Positions 7,504 through 16,498 of a DNA stretch of 64,000 nt are shown piece by piece. The stretch comes from Dyella humicola (GTDB lineage: Bacteria > Pseudomonadota > Gammaproteobacteria > Xanthomonadales > Rhodanobacteraceae): NCBI RefSeq assembly GCF_026283945.1, contig NZ_JAPDPC010000001.1, forward strand, positions 1,612,001 through 1,676,000, in the 5' to 3' direction. Both the position numbers and the translations under genes were made by a program. The notes beneath the pieces were generated by a model that had not been told where the DNA came from, made no database searches, and was given only the letters and a program-made list of their open reading frames with translations. Position 1 is the stretch's first letter. Every line of letters begins with the position of its first letter.

Positions 7504-9873
7504 ATGAATCGTTCGTTGAAGCTGTCGATGCTAATGGCGCTTGCCTTGGGCAGCAGCCAGGCAATGGCACTGGAACTGGGCCAGATCCAGGTGAAATCGG
7601 CCCTGGGGCAGCCCTTGCTGGCCGAAATCCCGGTAAATCCCGAGAGTCCGGCCGAACTGCAGAATCTCACGGCGCGGCTTGCGTCAGCCCAGGATGCGGC
7701 TTCGGCCGGCGTCGCCGCCGGCCCGACCATTCCACTGGAATTTGCCGTGGTGAATGGTGCCAACGGCAAGAAGGTCATCCGCATCACCAGCAGTGCCCCA
7801 GTCAACGACCCCTATCTCGACCTGTTGGTCGAGGTGAACAACGGCGCGGGCAAGAGCCTGCGCGAGTTCACCATCCTGCTCGATCCGCCGAATTCGGCCG
7901 CCAGCGTGCCTGCTACGCATGCGCCGGTGCAGGCCAGCCCGAAGCCTTCGCGTCACGCCACGGCGTCGGCGCCGGCTGCTGCCAGCACCCAGAGCACGGC
8001 TGCCGCGGCGCCCGCGCCGGCTCCCGAAGCGAAGCCGGCCAAGCCAGCGCCCGCGCCTCGCGTTGCGGCCGGCGGCACCTTCGGTCCGGTCGAGAGTGGC
8101 CAGACACTGACCGCGATTGCGCATGAAACCGCACCGGATGGTGTCGACGTCAACCAGATGATGATGGCGCTCAAACAGGCCAATCCGGATGCCTTCTACC
8201 GCGACAATATCAATGCCCTGAAGACGGGAGCCGTGCTTCGCGTGCCGTCTCGCGAGGATGCGCAGGCCACGGCCCTGGCCGCTGCCATGGCCGAGGTTCG
8301 TCGCCAAAACGGCGACTGGCGCTCGGGCGCTGCACGCACGCCGACCACGGTGGCCGATGCTGGCACGCGCGCCAATGCGTCGTCGGCTCCCACGGCCACG
8401 GCACCTGCCGGTGATCACCTGGCGTTGGTCCCGGCCAAGGAGGGTGCCGATAGCGCCGCGGGTCGCGGCGGCAAAGGCGAGAAGGCCGAGAAGGGCATGG
8501 CTGCCCTGCATCAGGATCTGCTGCGCAGCCAGGAGTCGCTCACCACGCTGACCAAGCAGGGTGACGAGTTGAAGGCGCGCCTGAAAGACCTGGAAGACAT
8601 CAACAGCAAGAACGAGCGCCTGCTCTCGCTCAAAGACAATGAAATCGCCGAGTTGCAGCACAAGCTAGCTGACGCTCGCAAGGCCGCGGGCACGCCTGCC
8701 GATGCGATGGTGGCCAAGCCGGCCGCTGCGTCGACGACGGTGACCGCTGCGCCGGTCAGTGCGCCCGCCAAGGCGGCCACCCCGGAGACCGTGGTCAAGG
8801 CCGACGCCTCCGCGGCGCAGCCGGCCGCTGCCACCAGCACGCACGCTGCCGCCACGATGGCCGCCGCCACGCCGGCCGCAAGCGCCAGCGCGCCGCAGGC
8901 CAGCATTGCACCGGTCGTCGCGAAGCCAGCGCCGGCCAAGCCGGTGGTGAAGCCTGCGGTCAAGCCGGCTCCAGTGGCTGAGCAGGATCCCTGGTACATG
9001 CAGACCTGGGCCTGGGGCGCCGGTGCGGTTGCGGTAGTTGGGCTCCTCCTCCTCGCTATGCGCGGGCGTAGCCGCAAGCCGGCCGCGGCTGGAGCAGCTG
9101 GCGCATCGTCGCTGGCCGATCACTTCGGCACCACGCCGCCACCAGGTCACGATGGCCCCGATCTGGATCAGGACGAACTGCTTGACCAGCTGGCCGAGCA
9201 TCCGGACGACGTCGGCCTGCACCTTGAGCTGGTGAGCCTTTATTACGTTCGCCGCGACGTCGAACATTTTGAGGCTGCGGCTGAGGCCATGCATGCCCAT
9301 ATTGCCGATCCGCATCAACCGGAATGGCAGGACGTTGTGCACATGGGCGAGGACCTGGTGCCGGAGCACCCGCTGTTCGCCGCCGCTGCACCCATGTCCC
9401 CGCGCGGTGGGGACGAGCACGATGCCCTGCATCATTTCGACCTGGACAGCTACGTCAACGAGGGCAACGCGGATGCGCCGCCGCTGGCCCCGCAGCATGC
9501 GGCAAACCAGAAGGTCAGCGAGTATCACTTCGACTTTGACCTGACGCCGCGCCCGGCACATGGCGCCGTGAAGGCACCGGCGCATGAGTCGGAGGCCGTC
9601 ATGGCAGGCAAGGACGTCGAGGAAGAGCTCGAGACACGCCATGCTTCGACCTGGGAGTTCACCGAGCCGGCAGACGACGTGCTGGCCGAGGAGTCGCATC
9701 ATGAGCTGGGCCAGCTTAGCGACGACCCGGTCGACACCAAGCTCGACCTTGCCCGCGCTTACGTGGACATGGGCGACCCGGATGGTGCACAGGCCATGCT
9801 GGAGGAAGTGATGCACGAAGGCACCCAGATGCAGAAGGACGTGGCCAAGCGCCTGCTCGACAGCCTGCACTGA
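7504..9873 (+). CDS. fimV: FimV/HubP-like polar hub protein
   Basis: 789 residues with the full FimV plan. There is a signal peptide (1-22), a conserved N-terminal periplasmic domain (LGQIQVKSALGQPLLAEIPV onwards), a LysM peptidoglycan-binding domain at about 190-250, a long Ala/Pro-rich linker with a coiled coil near 335-400, one membrane span near 498-520 followed by RGRSRK, and an acidic cytoplasmic part. It ends with the FimV C-terminal TPR-like domain (DLARAYVDMGDPDGAQAMLEEV, about 745-789). Relatives organise the cell pole, type IV pilus function and chemotaxis arrays. A 183-base leader separates it from the previous gene, so it probably has its own promoter; a strong hairpin follows it. 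Confidence 0.93.
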   Translation: MNRSLKLSMLMALALGSSQAMALELGQIQVKSALGQPLLAEIPVNPESPAELQNLTARLASAQDAASAGVAAGPTIPLEFAVVNGANGKKVIRITSSAPVNDPYLDLLVEVNNGAGKSLREFTILLDPPNSAASVPATHAPVQASPKPSRHATASAPAAASTQSTAAAAPAPAPEAKPAKPAPAPRVAAGGTFGPVESGQTLTAIAHETAPDGVDVNQMMMALKQANPDAFYRDNINALKTGAVLRVPSREDAQATALAAAMAEVRRQNGDWRSGAARTPTTVADAGTRANASSAPTATAPAGDHLALVPAKEGADSAAGRGGKGEKAEKGMAALHQDLLRSQESLTTLTKQGDELKARLKDLEDINSKNERLLSLKDNEIAELQHKLADARKAAGTPADAMVAKPAAASTTVTAAPVSAPAKAATPETVVKADASAAQPAAATSTHAAATMAAATPAASASAPQASIAPVVAKPAPAKPVVKPAVKPAPVAEQDPWYMQTWAWGAGAVAVVGLLLLAMRGRSRKPAAAGAAGASSLADHFGTTPPPGHDGPDLDQDELLDQLAEHPDDVGLHLELVSLYYVRRDVEHFEAAAEAMHAHIADPHQPEWQDVVHMGEDLVPEHPLFAAAAPMSPRGGDEHDALHHFDLDSYVNEGNADAPPLAPQHAANQKVSEYHFDFDLTPRPAHGAVKAPAHESEAVMAGKDVEEELETRHASTWEFTEPADDVLAEESHHELGQLSDDPVDTKLDLARAYVDMGDPDGAQAMLEEVMHEGTQMQKDVAKRLLDSLH

Positions 9874-9902
9874 AGCCAGCGTCTGCGCTGACGTGACTCC
9901 CG

Positions 9903-9927
9903 CTCGGGCCGGCCATGCCGGCCCGAG
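9903..9927 (+). terminator. Stem-loop after fimV
   Basis: CTCGGGCCGGC (9903-9913) pairs perfectly with GCCGGCCCGAG (9917-9927) around a 3-base loop, 30 bases after the fimV stop. The T run is weak (GCGTTTA), so termination may be partial. Confidence 0.6.
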
Positions 9928-9981
9928 TGCGTTTAGAGCCTGCTAACCTGTGCGCTTCCGTTTTTGCGTGTCTGGTTCTTC

Positions 9982-10749
9982 ATGCGACTTGCCCTGGGTA
10001 TCGAATATGACGGCACCGACTTCTCCGGCTGGCAGCGACTGAGCCACGGCGAAACCGTGCAGGGTGCGCTGGAGCGGGCGTTGTCGTTCGTCGCCGCCCA
10101 ACCCATCGAGGTCACGTGTGCGGGGCGTACCGATGCCGGTGTGCATGGCCGTTGCCAGGTGGTGCATTTCGATACGGAAGTGCAGCGCGATCCTCGCAGC
10201 TGGGTGCTGGGCGGCTGCTCCAACCTGCCGTCCAGCGTGGCGGTGTTGTGGGCGCAACCGGTGGACCAGGCGTTCCACGCCCGTTTCTCTGCGCGTAGCC
10301 GTCGCTATCGCTACCGCATCCTCAATCGTCAGGTTCGCGGGGCGCTGGAAGCGCGCTATGTGACCTGGGAGCGCTTGCCCCTGGATGCCGCGCGCATGCA
10401 TGACGCGGCCCAGGTATTGATGGGCGAGCACGATTTCAGCGCCTTTCGCGCCATTTCCTGCCAGGCGGCGCACGCGCGGCGCGAAGTACGGGCCATCAGT
10501 GTGCGGCGCGAAGACGAGCAGGTCATCATCGAGATCGAGGCCAATGCGTTCCTCCACCACATGGTGCGCAACATCGTCGGCTCGCTGCTGCCGATCGGGC
10601 GTGGCGAGCAGCCGGTGTCCTGGATGAGGGAGCTGTTGGCGGGTCGCAGCCGAGAGGTCGCCGGTCCTACCGCGCTGGCGTCGGGGCTGACCTTTATCGG
10701 CCCTCGCTATGAATCGCACTGGGGCTTGCCGGCCGAGGTGAGTCAATGA
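9982..10749 (+). CDS. truA: tRNA pseudouridine(38-40) synthase
   Basis: 255 residues. TruA isomerises uridines 38-40 of the tRNA anticodon arm to pseudouridine. The catalytic aspartate is Asp51 in [11 protein letters not shown]. The C-terminal [11 protein letters not shown] motif and the terminal PYGL-like region fit the family. The ATG at 9982 gives the usual [11 protein letters not shown] start; a TTG 18 bases upstream is unlikely. The 3' end overlaps trpF by an ATGA, so TrpF is translated coupled to it, as in other gammaproteobacteria. Confidence 0.96.
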   Translation: MRLALGIEYDGTDFSGWQRLSHGETVQGALERALSFVAAQPIEVTCAGRTDAGVHGRCQVVHFDTEVQRDPRSWVLGGCSNLPSSVAVLWAQPVDQAFHARFSARSRRYRYRILNRQVRGALEARYVTWERLPLDAARMHDAAQVLMGEHDFSAFRAISCQAAHARREVRAISVRREDEQVIIEIEANAFLHHMVRNIVGSLLPIGRGEQPVSWMRELLAGRSREVAGPTALASGLTFIGPRYESHWGLPAEVSQ

Positions 10750-11369
10750 CCCGCATCAAATGTTGCGGCATGACCCGTGTCGAGGACGCGCTGCTGGCGG
10801 CGCAGCTGGGTGCGGATGCGATCGGTGTGGTGTTCACTGCCCGCAGTCGCCGGCGGGTGTCGTTGGAGCGGGCGCGCGCGATCTGTCGGGCCTTGCCACC
10901 CTTCGTTTCGACCGTGGCGCTGTTCATGGACGACGATGCGGGACTCGTGCAGGAAGCGATCGACGTGGTGCAGCCTGATCTGCTGCAGTTCCACGGCAAT
11001 GAGCGCGACGACTGGTGCGCGCAATTCGATCGGCGTTATCTGAAGGCCATTGCGATGGGTGAGGGCGCTGCCGCATTGCCGCGCTTGCGCGAATATCCCG
11101 GCGCTGCTGGTCTGCTGCTGGATGGGCATGGGCTCGGCGAGGCGGGCGGTAGTGGTAAGGCGTTCGACTGGACGCTGATGCCGAAGGATCTAGCGCAGCC
11201 GCTGATTCTGGCGGGCGGACTCACGCCCGCGAACGTAGCGGAAGCGGTCCGCATCGCCCGGCCCTGGGCGGTGGACGTGGCCAGCGGCATCGAGTCGACG
11301 CCCGGCATCAAGGACCCGCAGAAGATGGCGGACTTTGTGCGGGCGGTACGCGAGGCGAGCGCAGGCTGA
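10746..11369 (+). CDS. trpF: Phosphoribosylanthranilate isomerase
   Basis: 207 residues, a single-domain TrpF (in E. coli it is fused to TrpC). It converts phosphoribosylanthranilate to CdRP in tryptophan synthesis. The TIM-barrel start KCCGMTR holds the catalytic cysteine (Cys7), the general acid Asp lies in LLLDGHG, and the phosphate-binding glycine motifs [10 protein letters not shown] and DVASGIES are intact. It starts at the ATGA overlapping truA and ends 30 bases before the convergent LysR gene. Confidence 0.96.
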   Translation: MTRIKCCGMTRVEDALLAAQLGADAIGVVFTARSRRRVSLERARAICRALPPFVSTVALFMDDDAGLVQEAIDVVQPDLLQFHGNERDDWCAQFDRRYLKAIAMGEGAAALPRLREYPGAAGLLLDGHGLGEAGGSGKAFDWTLMPKDLAQPLILAGGLTPANVAEAVRIARPWAVDVASGIESTPGIKDPQKMADFVRAVREASAG

Positions 11370-11399
11370 TCACGTCGACGGGAGTGGGCTGCTGAACCC

Positions 11400-12290
11400 C
11401 TACGACTGGGCCATGAACTCCCCCTGCAGCCAGGCGGCAAGCGCTTCGGCGCGCAGGGACGGCCCGCGCGAGGGCATCGCCAGCACCCATTGGCCCGGTG
11501 TTTCCTGAAACCCCCACGGCGCGATCAAACGCCCACTGGCCAGGTCATCAGCGACAAGCTGCGCCGGGGCGATGGCTGCGCCGCGGCCGCCCACGGCAGC
11601 TTCAATGAGGTGGTACAGGTGGGGATAGCCCTGTCCGACCCGTGGATCGCCAGCTAGGCCGGCACCTTGAAACCAGGTTTGCCACGCATTCGGGCGCGAT
11701 AGCGTGTGCAGCAGTGGCAGGCCCAGTAGAGCCTCGGGTGCGTCCTGGGTAAGCGCGTGGTCCTGGGCGTATTGCGGACTCACCACCGGGCCGATCCGTT
11801 CGCGCGCCAGGGGCAGCACCTGCCAACCCGCTGGCCACGGTGGCTCGCCTGCGAGCAGAGCGGCATCCAATCCGTTCAGCGCCTCGTCGAACGATATCTC
11901 CTGCGGGCGCAGATGCAGGGCCAGCTCAGGCAGATCGGCCATCAGGCGTTCGAGCCGGGGAATCATCCAGCGCGCCAACAGGCTGACCGGGCAGCCGAGC
12001 ACGAACGGCGCCTGCGAGGCGTCCTGACGCAAGCCGTCACACACCTCGCGCAGCTGGGCGAATACGGCCGTGCTCGTATCTCGCAGGCGTTGTCCCGGCG
12101 GTGTCAGTGCCAACCCTCGTCCCTGGCGCTGGAACAGGGCGATGCCCAGCTCGCTCTCCAGTGCGCGAATGTGTCGGCTGACCGCACCGTGGGTGACATG
12201 CAGTTCGGTCGCCGCGCGGTTAACACTTCCCAGTCGTGCCACTGCTTCAAAGGCGTGGAGCGCATTCAGGGAGGGCAGCGGACGGGGCAT
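11400..12290 (-). CDS. LysR-family regulator beside trpB (TrpI-like)
   Basis: 296 residues from the ATG at 12290. The frame stays open across the antisense of trpB, but homology begins at PSLNALHAFEAVARLGS, which is the winged helix-turn-helix of the GcvA/TrpI branch of LysR regulators (residues 5-65). The rest is an effector domain with two Rossmann-like halves. It is transcribed away from trpB with a 120-base shared control region. In Pseudomonas, TrpI occupies this position and activates trpBA in response to indoleglycerol phosphate; the same role here is inferred from position and family, and no operator was proved. Confidence 0.88.
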   Translation of the reverse strand: MPRPLPSLNALHAFEAVARLGSVNRAATELHVTHGAVSRHIRALESELGIALFQRQGRGLALTPPGQRLRDTSTAVFAQLREVCDGLRQDASQAPFVLGCPVSLLARWMIPRLERLMADLPELALHLRPQEISFDEALNGLDAALLAGEPPWPAGWQVLPLARERIGPVVSPQYAQDHALTQDAPEALLGLPLLHTLSRPNAWQTWFQGAGLAGDPRVGQGYPHLYHLIEAAVGGRGAAIAPAQLVADDLASGRLIAPWGFQETPGQWVLAMPSRGPSLRAEALAAWLQGEFMAQS

Positions 12291-12313
12291 GGGATTAGTG
12301 AGTTTTTCTGACG

Positions 12314-12329
12314 TATGGCGGCCATCATA
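12314..12329. promoter_or_regulatory. Possible LysR operator between lysR and trpB
   Basis: TATG-N8-CATA (12314-12329, with an inner ATGG-CGG-CCAT) is a short dyad of the T-N11-A kind favoured by LysR proteins, placed in the divergent region. The symmetry is short and could be chance. Confidence 0.3.
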
Positions 12330-12410
12330 TCGCTTTTGGCTGGACCGGCTTTGGGGTACGGTGGCAAACGCATGGCGGGAGCGTTCCGCCGCCGTTTCGC
12401 GAGTGGATTC

Positions 12411-13622
12411 ATGAGCAAGATCACCGATTTCAGCGTTTACCCCGACGAGCACGGCCGCTTCGGCAATTACGGCGGCAGTTACGTCGCCGAAACCCTGATG
12501 GCGCCGCTGGCGGAACTGACCGAGGCCTATCTGCGCCTGCGCCAGGACCCGGAATTCCTGGCCGAGCTGGATCGCGACCTCAAGTACTACGTGGGCCGGC
12601 CCAGCCCGATCTACTACGCGGAGCGGTTGTCGCAGCAGGTGGGCGGCGCACGCATCCTGCTCAAGCGCGAAGACCTTAATCACACCGGCGCGCACAAGAT
12701 CAACAACACCATCGGCCAGGCCCTGGTGGCCAAGCGCATGGGTAAGCCGCGCATCATTGCCGAGACCGGCGCAGGGCAGCACGGCGTGGCCAGTGCCACC
12801 GTGGCGGCGCGCTTCGGGCTGAAGTGCGTGGTCTACATGGGCGCGGTGGATATCGAACGGCAGAAGATCAACGTTTACCGCATGAAGCTGCTCGGCGCTG
12901 AGGTGGTGCCGGTCACGTCCGGCTCGAAGACGCTCAAGGACGCGCTCAACGAGGCGATGCGCGACTGGGTAACCAACGTGGCCGACACCTTCTACATCAT
13001 CGGCACCGTGGCCGGTCCGCATCCGTATCCGCTGATGGTGCGCGACTTCAATGCCATCGTAGGCCGCGAAGCACGCGAGCAGATGCTGGAGCAGTTCGGT
13101 CGCCTGCCGGACGTGCTTACGGCATGCGTGGGCGGCGGCTCCAATGCGATTGGCCTGTTCCATGCGTTCCTCAACGATGCCGATGTGCGCGTCGTGGGCG
13201 CTGAGGCGGCGGGCGAGGGCATTGCAACCGGGCATCACGCTGCGTCGCTGGCGGCCGGCCGTCCAGGCGTGCTGCATGGCAACCGCACCTATGTGTTGTG
13301 CGATGACAACGGCCAGATCACCGAGACGCATTCGGTCTCGGCCGGTCTGGACTATCCCGGTGTCGGTCCCGAGCACGCCTTTCTCAAGGATGCCGGCCGC
13401 GCGGAATATGTCGGCGTCACTGATGACGAAGCGCTCGAGGCGTTCCACTTGCTGGCACGCACCGAAGGCATCCTGGCCGCGCTCGAATCCAGTCACGCCG
13501 TCGCGCAGGCGGTCAAGCTGGCGCGTGAGTATCCGAAGGACGGGCTGGTGCTGTGCAACCTCTCCGGCCGCGGCGACAAGGACGTTCACACGATTGCCGC
13601 GCGTGAAGGAGTGCAGGTATGA
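12411..13622 (+). CDS. trpB: Tryptophan synthase beta chain
   Basis: 403 residues from the ATG at 12411; earlier in-frame starts would add an Arg-rich tail that the family lacks. TrpB condenses indole with serine using PLP. The PLP lysine is Lys96 in HTGAHKINN. The phosphate-binding [10 protein letters not shown] and the ETGAGQHG segment with the catalytic Glu are present. The stop overlaps trpA (ATGA), coupling the two chains that form the alpha-beta-beta-alpha complex. It is probably controlled by the divergent LysR gene. Confidence 0.97.
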   Translation: MSKITDFSVYPDEHGRFGNYGGSYVAETLMAPLAELTEAYLRLRQDPEFLAELDRDLKYYVGRPSPIYYAERLSQQVGGARILLKREDLNHTGAHKINNTIGQALVAKRMGKPRIIAETGAGQHGVASATVAARFGLKCVVYMGAVDIERQKINVYRMKLLGAEVVPVTSGSKTLKDALNEAMRDWVTNVADTFYIIGTVAGPHPYPLMVRDFNAIVGREAREQMLEQFGRLPDVLTACVGGGSNAIGLFHAFLNDADVRVVGAEAAGEGIATGHHAASLAAGRPGVLHGNRTYVLCDDNGQITETHSVSAGLDYPGVGPEHAFLKDAGRAEYVGVTDDEALEAFHLLARTEGILAALESSHAVAQAVKLAREYPKDGLVLCNLSGRGDKDVHTIAAREGVQV

Positions 13623-14419
13623 GTCGCATCGACCGCCGCTTCGCCCAGCTCAAGGCGGCTGGCCGCACCGGCCTGATTCCTTTTGTCACCGCCGGCGATC
13701 CGGCGCCGCAGCATGCTGTCGCGCTGATGCACGCCTTGGTCGAGGCGGGTGCTGACGTGATCGAGCTTGGCGTGCCGTTTTCCGATCCCATGGCCGATGG
13801 TCCGGTGATCCAGCACGCCAGCGAGCGCGCCATCGAGAAGGGCGTCGGCCTGGTCGATGTGCTGGGCTATGTGGCCGAGTTCCGGCGGCGTGATGCGCAA
13901 ACGCCGGTGGTGCTGATGGGCTACCTCAACCCGATCGAGATCCACGGCTATGCCCGCTTCGCCGCCGAGGCAGTGCAGGCCGGTGTGGATGGCGTACTGG
14001 TAGTCGATTGCCCACTGGAAGAATCGGCCGTGCTGCAGCCGCTGCGCGATGCCGGCCTGCAGCAGATCCTGTTGGCGGCACCCACCACCGCACCCGGGCG
14101 TATGGTGCAGCTGTGCGGGTCGGCCCAGGGTTTCCTGTACTATGTCTCGTTCGCCGGCATCACAGGCGCAGCGCGATTGAGCACCCGTGACATCGCCGCG
14201 CGCGTGGCCGATATCCGGGCGAAGTCCAAGGCTCCGGTGGCTGTTGGCTTTGGTGTGCGCGATGCGCAGACAGCCAAGGCGATCGCCGGATTCGCGGATG
14301 CGGTGGTGATAGGCAGTGCGCTGGTGGAATGCCTGGCAGGCGCGGAGGACGTCAAAGACGTCACCGCGCGGGCGCGCGCCTTCCTTGCACCGATCCGCGC
14401 CGCGCTGGATGCGCATTGA
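13619..14419 (+). CDS. trpA: Tryptophan synthase alpha chain
   Basis: 266 residues, a TIM barrel that splits indoleglycerol phosphate and passes indole to TrpB. Catalytic Glu49 ([11 protein letters not shown]) and Asp60 (MADGPVIQ) are present. The phosphate-binding [11 protein letters not shown] and the flexible loop before STRD fit the family. It overlaps trpB by four bases. Confidence 0.97.
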   Translation: MSRIDRRFAQLKAAGRTGLIPFVTAGDPAPQHAVALMHALVEAGADVIELGVPFSDPMADGPVIQHASERAIEKGVGLVDVLGYVAEFRRRDAQTPVVLMGYLNPIEIHGYARFAAEAVQAGVDGVLVVDCPLEESAVLQPLRDAGLQQILLAAPTTAPGRMVQLCGSAQGFLYYVSFAGITGAARLSTRDIAARVADIRAKSKAPVAVGFGVRDAQTAKAIAGFADAVVIGSALVECLAGAEDVKDVTARARAFLAPIRAALDAH

Positions 14420-14471
14420 GCACACGCTGCGTCTGACGCGGCGTCGCGTCATGAACGTTTGAGGTGTTGCG

Positions 14472-15344
14472 ATGAACTGGCTGCAGAAAATCATGACTCC
14501 GCGTGCCCGCACGCAGGCTTCCTCCACCGCCGGCAAGGGCAAGGTGCCCGAGGGCGTGTGGGAGAAGTGCGGCGGTTGCGGCACCGTGCTGTATCGCCCG
14601 GAGCTGGAACGCAATCTGATGGTTTGCCCCAAGTGCGGCCATCACCACAATATCGATGCCCGCGCGCGTCTCGATTCCTTCCTCGACGCAGGATCGACGC
14701 AGGAATGGTGGGCGAGCATGGAGCCCAGCGACCCGCTGAAGTTCCGTGACTCCAAGAAGTACCGCGACCGCATCATCGCGGCGCAAAAGGCAACCGGCGA
14801 AAAAGACGCGCTGTTGGCCATGAGCGGTCGCCTCAAGGGTCGCCCGCTGATGGCTGTGGCGTTCGAGTTCGCCTACATGGGCGGTTCGATGGGCTCGGTG
14901 GTGGGTGAGAAGTTCACCCGCGCCGCCGAGCGCGCGCTGGCCGATCGCAGTGCCCTGGTGTGCTTCTCCGCCACCGGTGGCGCGCGCATGCAGGAGTCGC
15001 TGTTTTCGCTGATGCAGATGGCGAAGACGTCGGCGGCACTGGCGCGCATGCGCGATGCTGGCGTGCCGTATATCAGCGTACTCACGCATCCCACCACCGG
15101 CGGCGTATCGGCCAGCCTGGGCATGCTGGGTGACATCAATGTCGCTGAGCCGAAGGCGCTGATCGGCTTCGCCGGCCCGCGCGTGATCGAGCAGACCGTG
15201 CGCGAGACCTTGCCCGAAGGCTTCCAGCGTTCGGAGTTCCTGGTCGAGCATGGCGCGATCGATCTGATCGTCGATCGCCGCGAGATGCGCGACAAGCTGG
15301 CGGACTTGCTCGGTGTGCTGATGAAGGCGCCGCGCGTCGCCTGA
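14472..15344 (+). CDS. accD: Acetyl-CoA carboxylase carboxyltransferase subunit beta
   Basis: 290 residues. With AccA it transfers the carboxyl group from biotin carboxyl carrier protein to acetyl-CoA, giving malonyl-CoA for fatty acids. The N-terminal four-cysteine zinc ribbon is C33-x2-C36 and C52-x2-C55, followed by the crotonase-fold carboxyltransferase domain with GGARMQE and [14 protein letters not shown]. It follows trpA by 52 bases. In most gammaproteobacteria folC comes next; here a terminator and the tandem array follow instead. Confidence 0.97.
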   Translation: MNWLQKIMTPRARTQASSTAGKGKVPEGVWEKCGGCGTVLYRPELERNLMVCPKCGHHHNIDARARLDSFLDAGSTQEWWASMEPSDPLKFRDSKKYRDRIIAAQKATGEKDALLAMSGRLKGRPLMAVAFEFAYMGGSMGSVVGEKFTRAAERALADRSALVCFSATGGARMQESLFSLMQMAKTSAALARMRDAGVPYISVLTHPTTGGVSASLGMLGDINVAEPKALIGFAGPRVIEQTVRETLPEGFQRSEFLVEHGAIDLIVDRREMRDKLADLLGVLMKAPRVA

Positions 15345-15367
15345 TCGCCGCACCACGAGCCTTCACC

Positions 15368-15406
15368 AAAAACAGCGTCTCGCCCTGCGAGGCGCTGTTT
15401 TCGTTT
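15368..15406 (+). terminator. Intrinsic terminator after accD
   Basis: AAAAACAGCG and CGCTGTTTT (15368-15401) form a 9-bp outer stem, with an inner CTCG/CGAG, followed by TTTTCGTTT. It lies 24 bases after the accD stop and closes the trp-accD transcript. Confidence 0.85.
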
Positions 15407-15419
15407 GTGCTCACTGAAG

Positions 15420-15862
15420 TTCTCCACAGCTTATGTGGATGCAGCCTGGGTAAGCCTGTGGAAAAGCCTGATTAGTGCCTTTGACGACAAGCACTTGCTA
15501 CACCGTGATGAAGTTATGAGCAAATCAAGTGCGTGTGCGATGCACTTTTCCACAGGCACGGTGGACGCGGTCGGTGTAAGCCTGTGGAAAAGTGATGTTG
15601 GATGCTTTGCCATCAGACACTTGCTACGTCGTGACTACTATTTGCGCAGTTGCTGACACCACGTGCCGCCGAGTTTTCCACAGCGATTGTGGATGGTGAT
15701 TGCGTAAGCCTGTGGACAAGCTCGAATGTGCCCTTTGCGAACAGGCACTTGTTACGCGGTGACGAAGTTTTGAGCAGCACGCGCGCGCGAGTCGGTGGCA
15801 AGGGCGTCGCGTGTTTTCCACAGCCGATGTGGATGCGGGTGGGCAAAGCCTGTGGATAGGTG
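15420..15862. repeat. Tandem array of 125-140 bp units with DnaA-box-like motifs
   Basis: Three and a half direct repeats start at 15420, 15545, 15673 and 15813. Each begins with TTTTCCACAG (TTCTCCACAG in the first), then five bases later GTGGATG (GTGGACG in the second), then GTAAGCCTGTGGAAAAG (variants GGACAAG and GGATAGG). The first three add a distal block TGCCTTTG...CACTTGCTACGCGGTGA. The second unit holds a perfect 11-bp inverted pair, CTTTTCCACAG (15545-15555) with CTGTGGAAAAG (15582-15592). TTTTCCACA, TGTGGAAAA, TGTGGACAA and TGTGGATAG each differ by one base from the DnaA consensus TTATCCACA or its complement. No RNA gene or convincing ORF was found in the array. Its function is unknown; a DnaA-binding or titration site is one possibility. 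Confidence 0.85.
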
Positions 15863-15925
15863 TGCTATCTACTTGAGTTGAAAGCAACTGCGACGCACTG
15901 GCCACGAAATGCGCAACGCGGAGAA

Positions 15926-16498
15926 TCACATCATCAGCGAGTGCAGCGGCAGCAACCATAGCGAGATGGCGCCGAGTGCGCTGCCAATGACCGTCGCAGC
16001 GAGCACATCGCTTGGATAGTGCAATCCAAGAATCACGCGCGATGCGCCCACCAGCGTGGTGAACGTCAGCAGCAACGGGGCCAGCACCGGATACCAGGCG
16101 AGTGCCACCACGGTGAAGCTCACCGCCTGCAAGGTGTGGCCAGACGGAAAGCTGAATTCATCCAGGGGTGGCACGTGTGCGATGACACCTGGGCAGGCGC
16201 GGAACGGACGTGGCCGGCGCGTGTAGCGTTTGAGCAGGCGATAGAGCAGCAAGGCAGCGAGTCCCGTTATCGCCATCTGCGCGGCGGCCAGCAAGCCGTG
16301 ACGGCCGCCGACGAGGGCGAGCACCAGCATCAGCGAATACCAGAACACACCATCACCGAGTCGGCTGATGATGCCGAAGAACACCCCGACGGCGCGGCGC
16401 GTTCCCCAGCGATTGGCCGCCACGCACATGCGGCGGTCAATGGCCAGCCTGGGGCCGGCTGGCAACTCAGGCGTGTGCAACGGCGGCATGGCGTTCAT
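15926..16498 (-). CDS. PAP2-superfamily membrane phosphatase
   Basis: 190 residues from the ATG at 16498 (the frame extends upstream but inside the glycosyltransferase gene). The three phosphatase signatures are intact: K90-x6-R97-P98, P118-S-G-H121, and S153-R-x5-H160-x3-D164. About five hydrophobic segments place it in the inner membrane with the active site facing outward. Relatives remove phosphate from phosphatidate, phosphatidylglycerophosphate or undecaprenyl pyrophosphate; the substrate is not readable. It overlaps the end of the upstream glycosyltransferase gene by 32 bases, so the two form an operon and may act on the same lipid. Confidence 0.9.
   Translation of the reverse strand: MNAMPPLHTPELPAGPRLAIDRRMCVAANRWGTRRAVGVFFGIISRLGDGVFWYSLMLVLALVGGRHGLLAAAQMAITGLAALLLYRLLKRYTRRPRPFRACPGVIAHVPPLDEFSFPSGHTLQAVSFTVVALAWYPVLAPLLLTFTTLVGASRVILGLHYPSDVLAATVIGSALGAISLWLLPLHSLMM

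Noticed and set aside
12291-13589. Long minus-strand extension of the LysR gene through trpB
   Set aside because: It is the antisense of trpB kept open by high GC; LysR homology starts only at 12290.
15405-15859. ORFs with repeated peptides (such as FSTxxVDA and VSLWKS) in the tandem array
   Set aside because: The repeats come from the DNA units; unit lengths of 125, 128 and 140 do not keep one frame, and no ribosome site or family was seen.
15420-15862. CRISPR array
   Set aside because: Units are too long, identity is spread in blocks with several short motifs rather than one short identical repeat, and there are no cas genes.
15420-15862. Chromosome origin oriC
   Set aside because: No dnaA, dnaN or gyrB nearby, no exact TTATCCACA box and no AT-rich unwinding stretch; kept only as a DnaA-like array.
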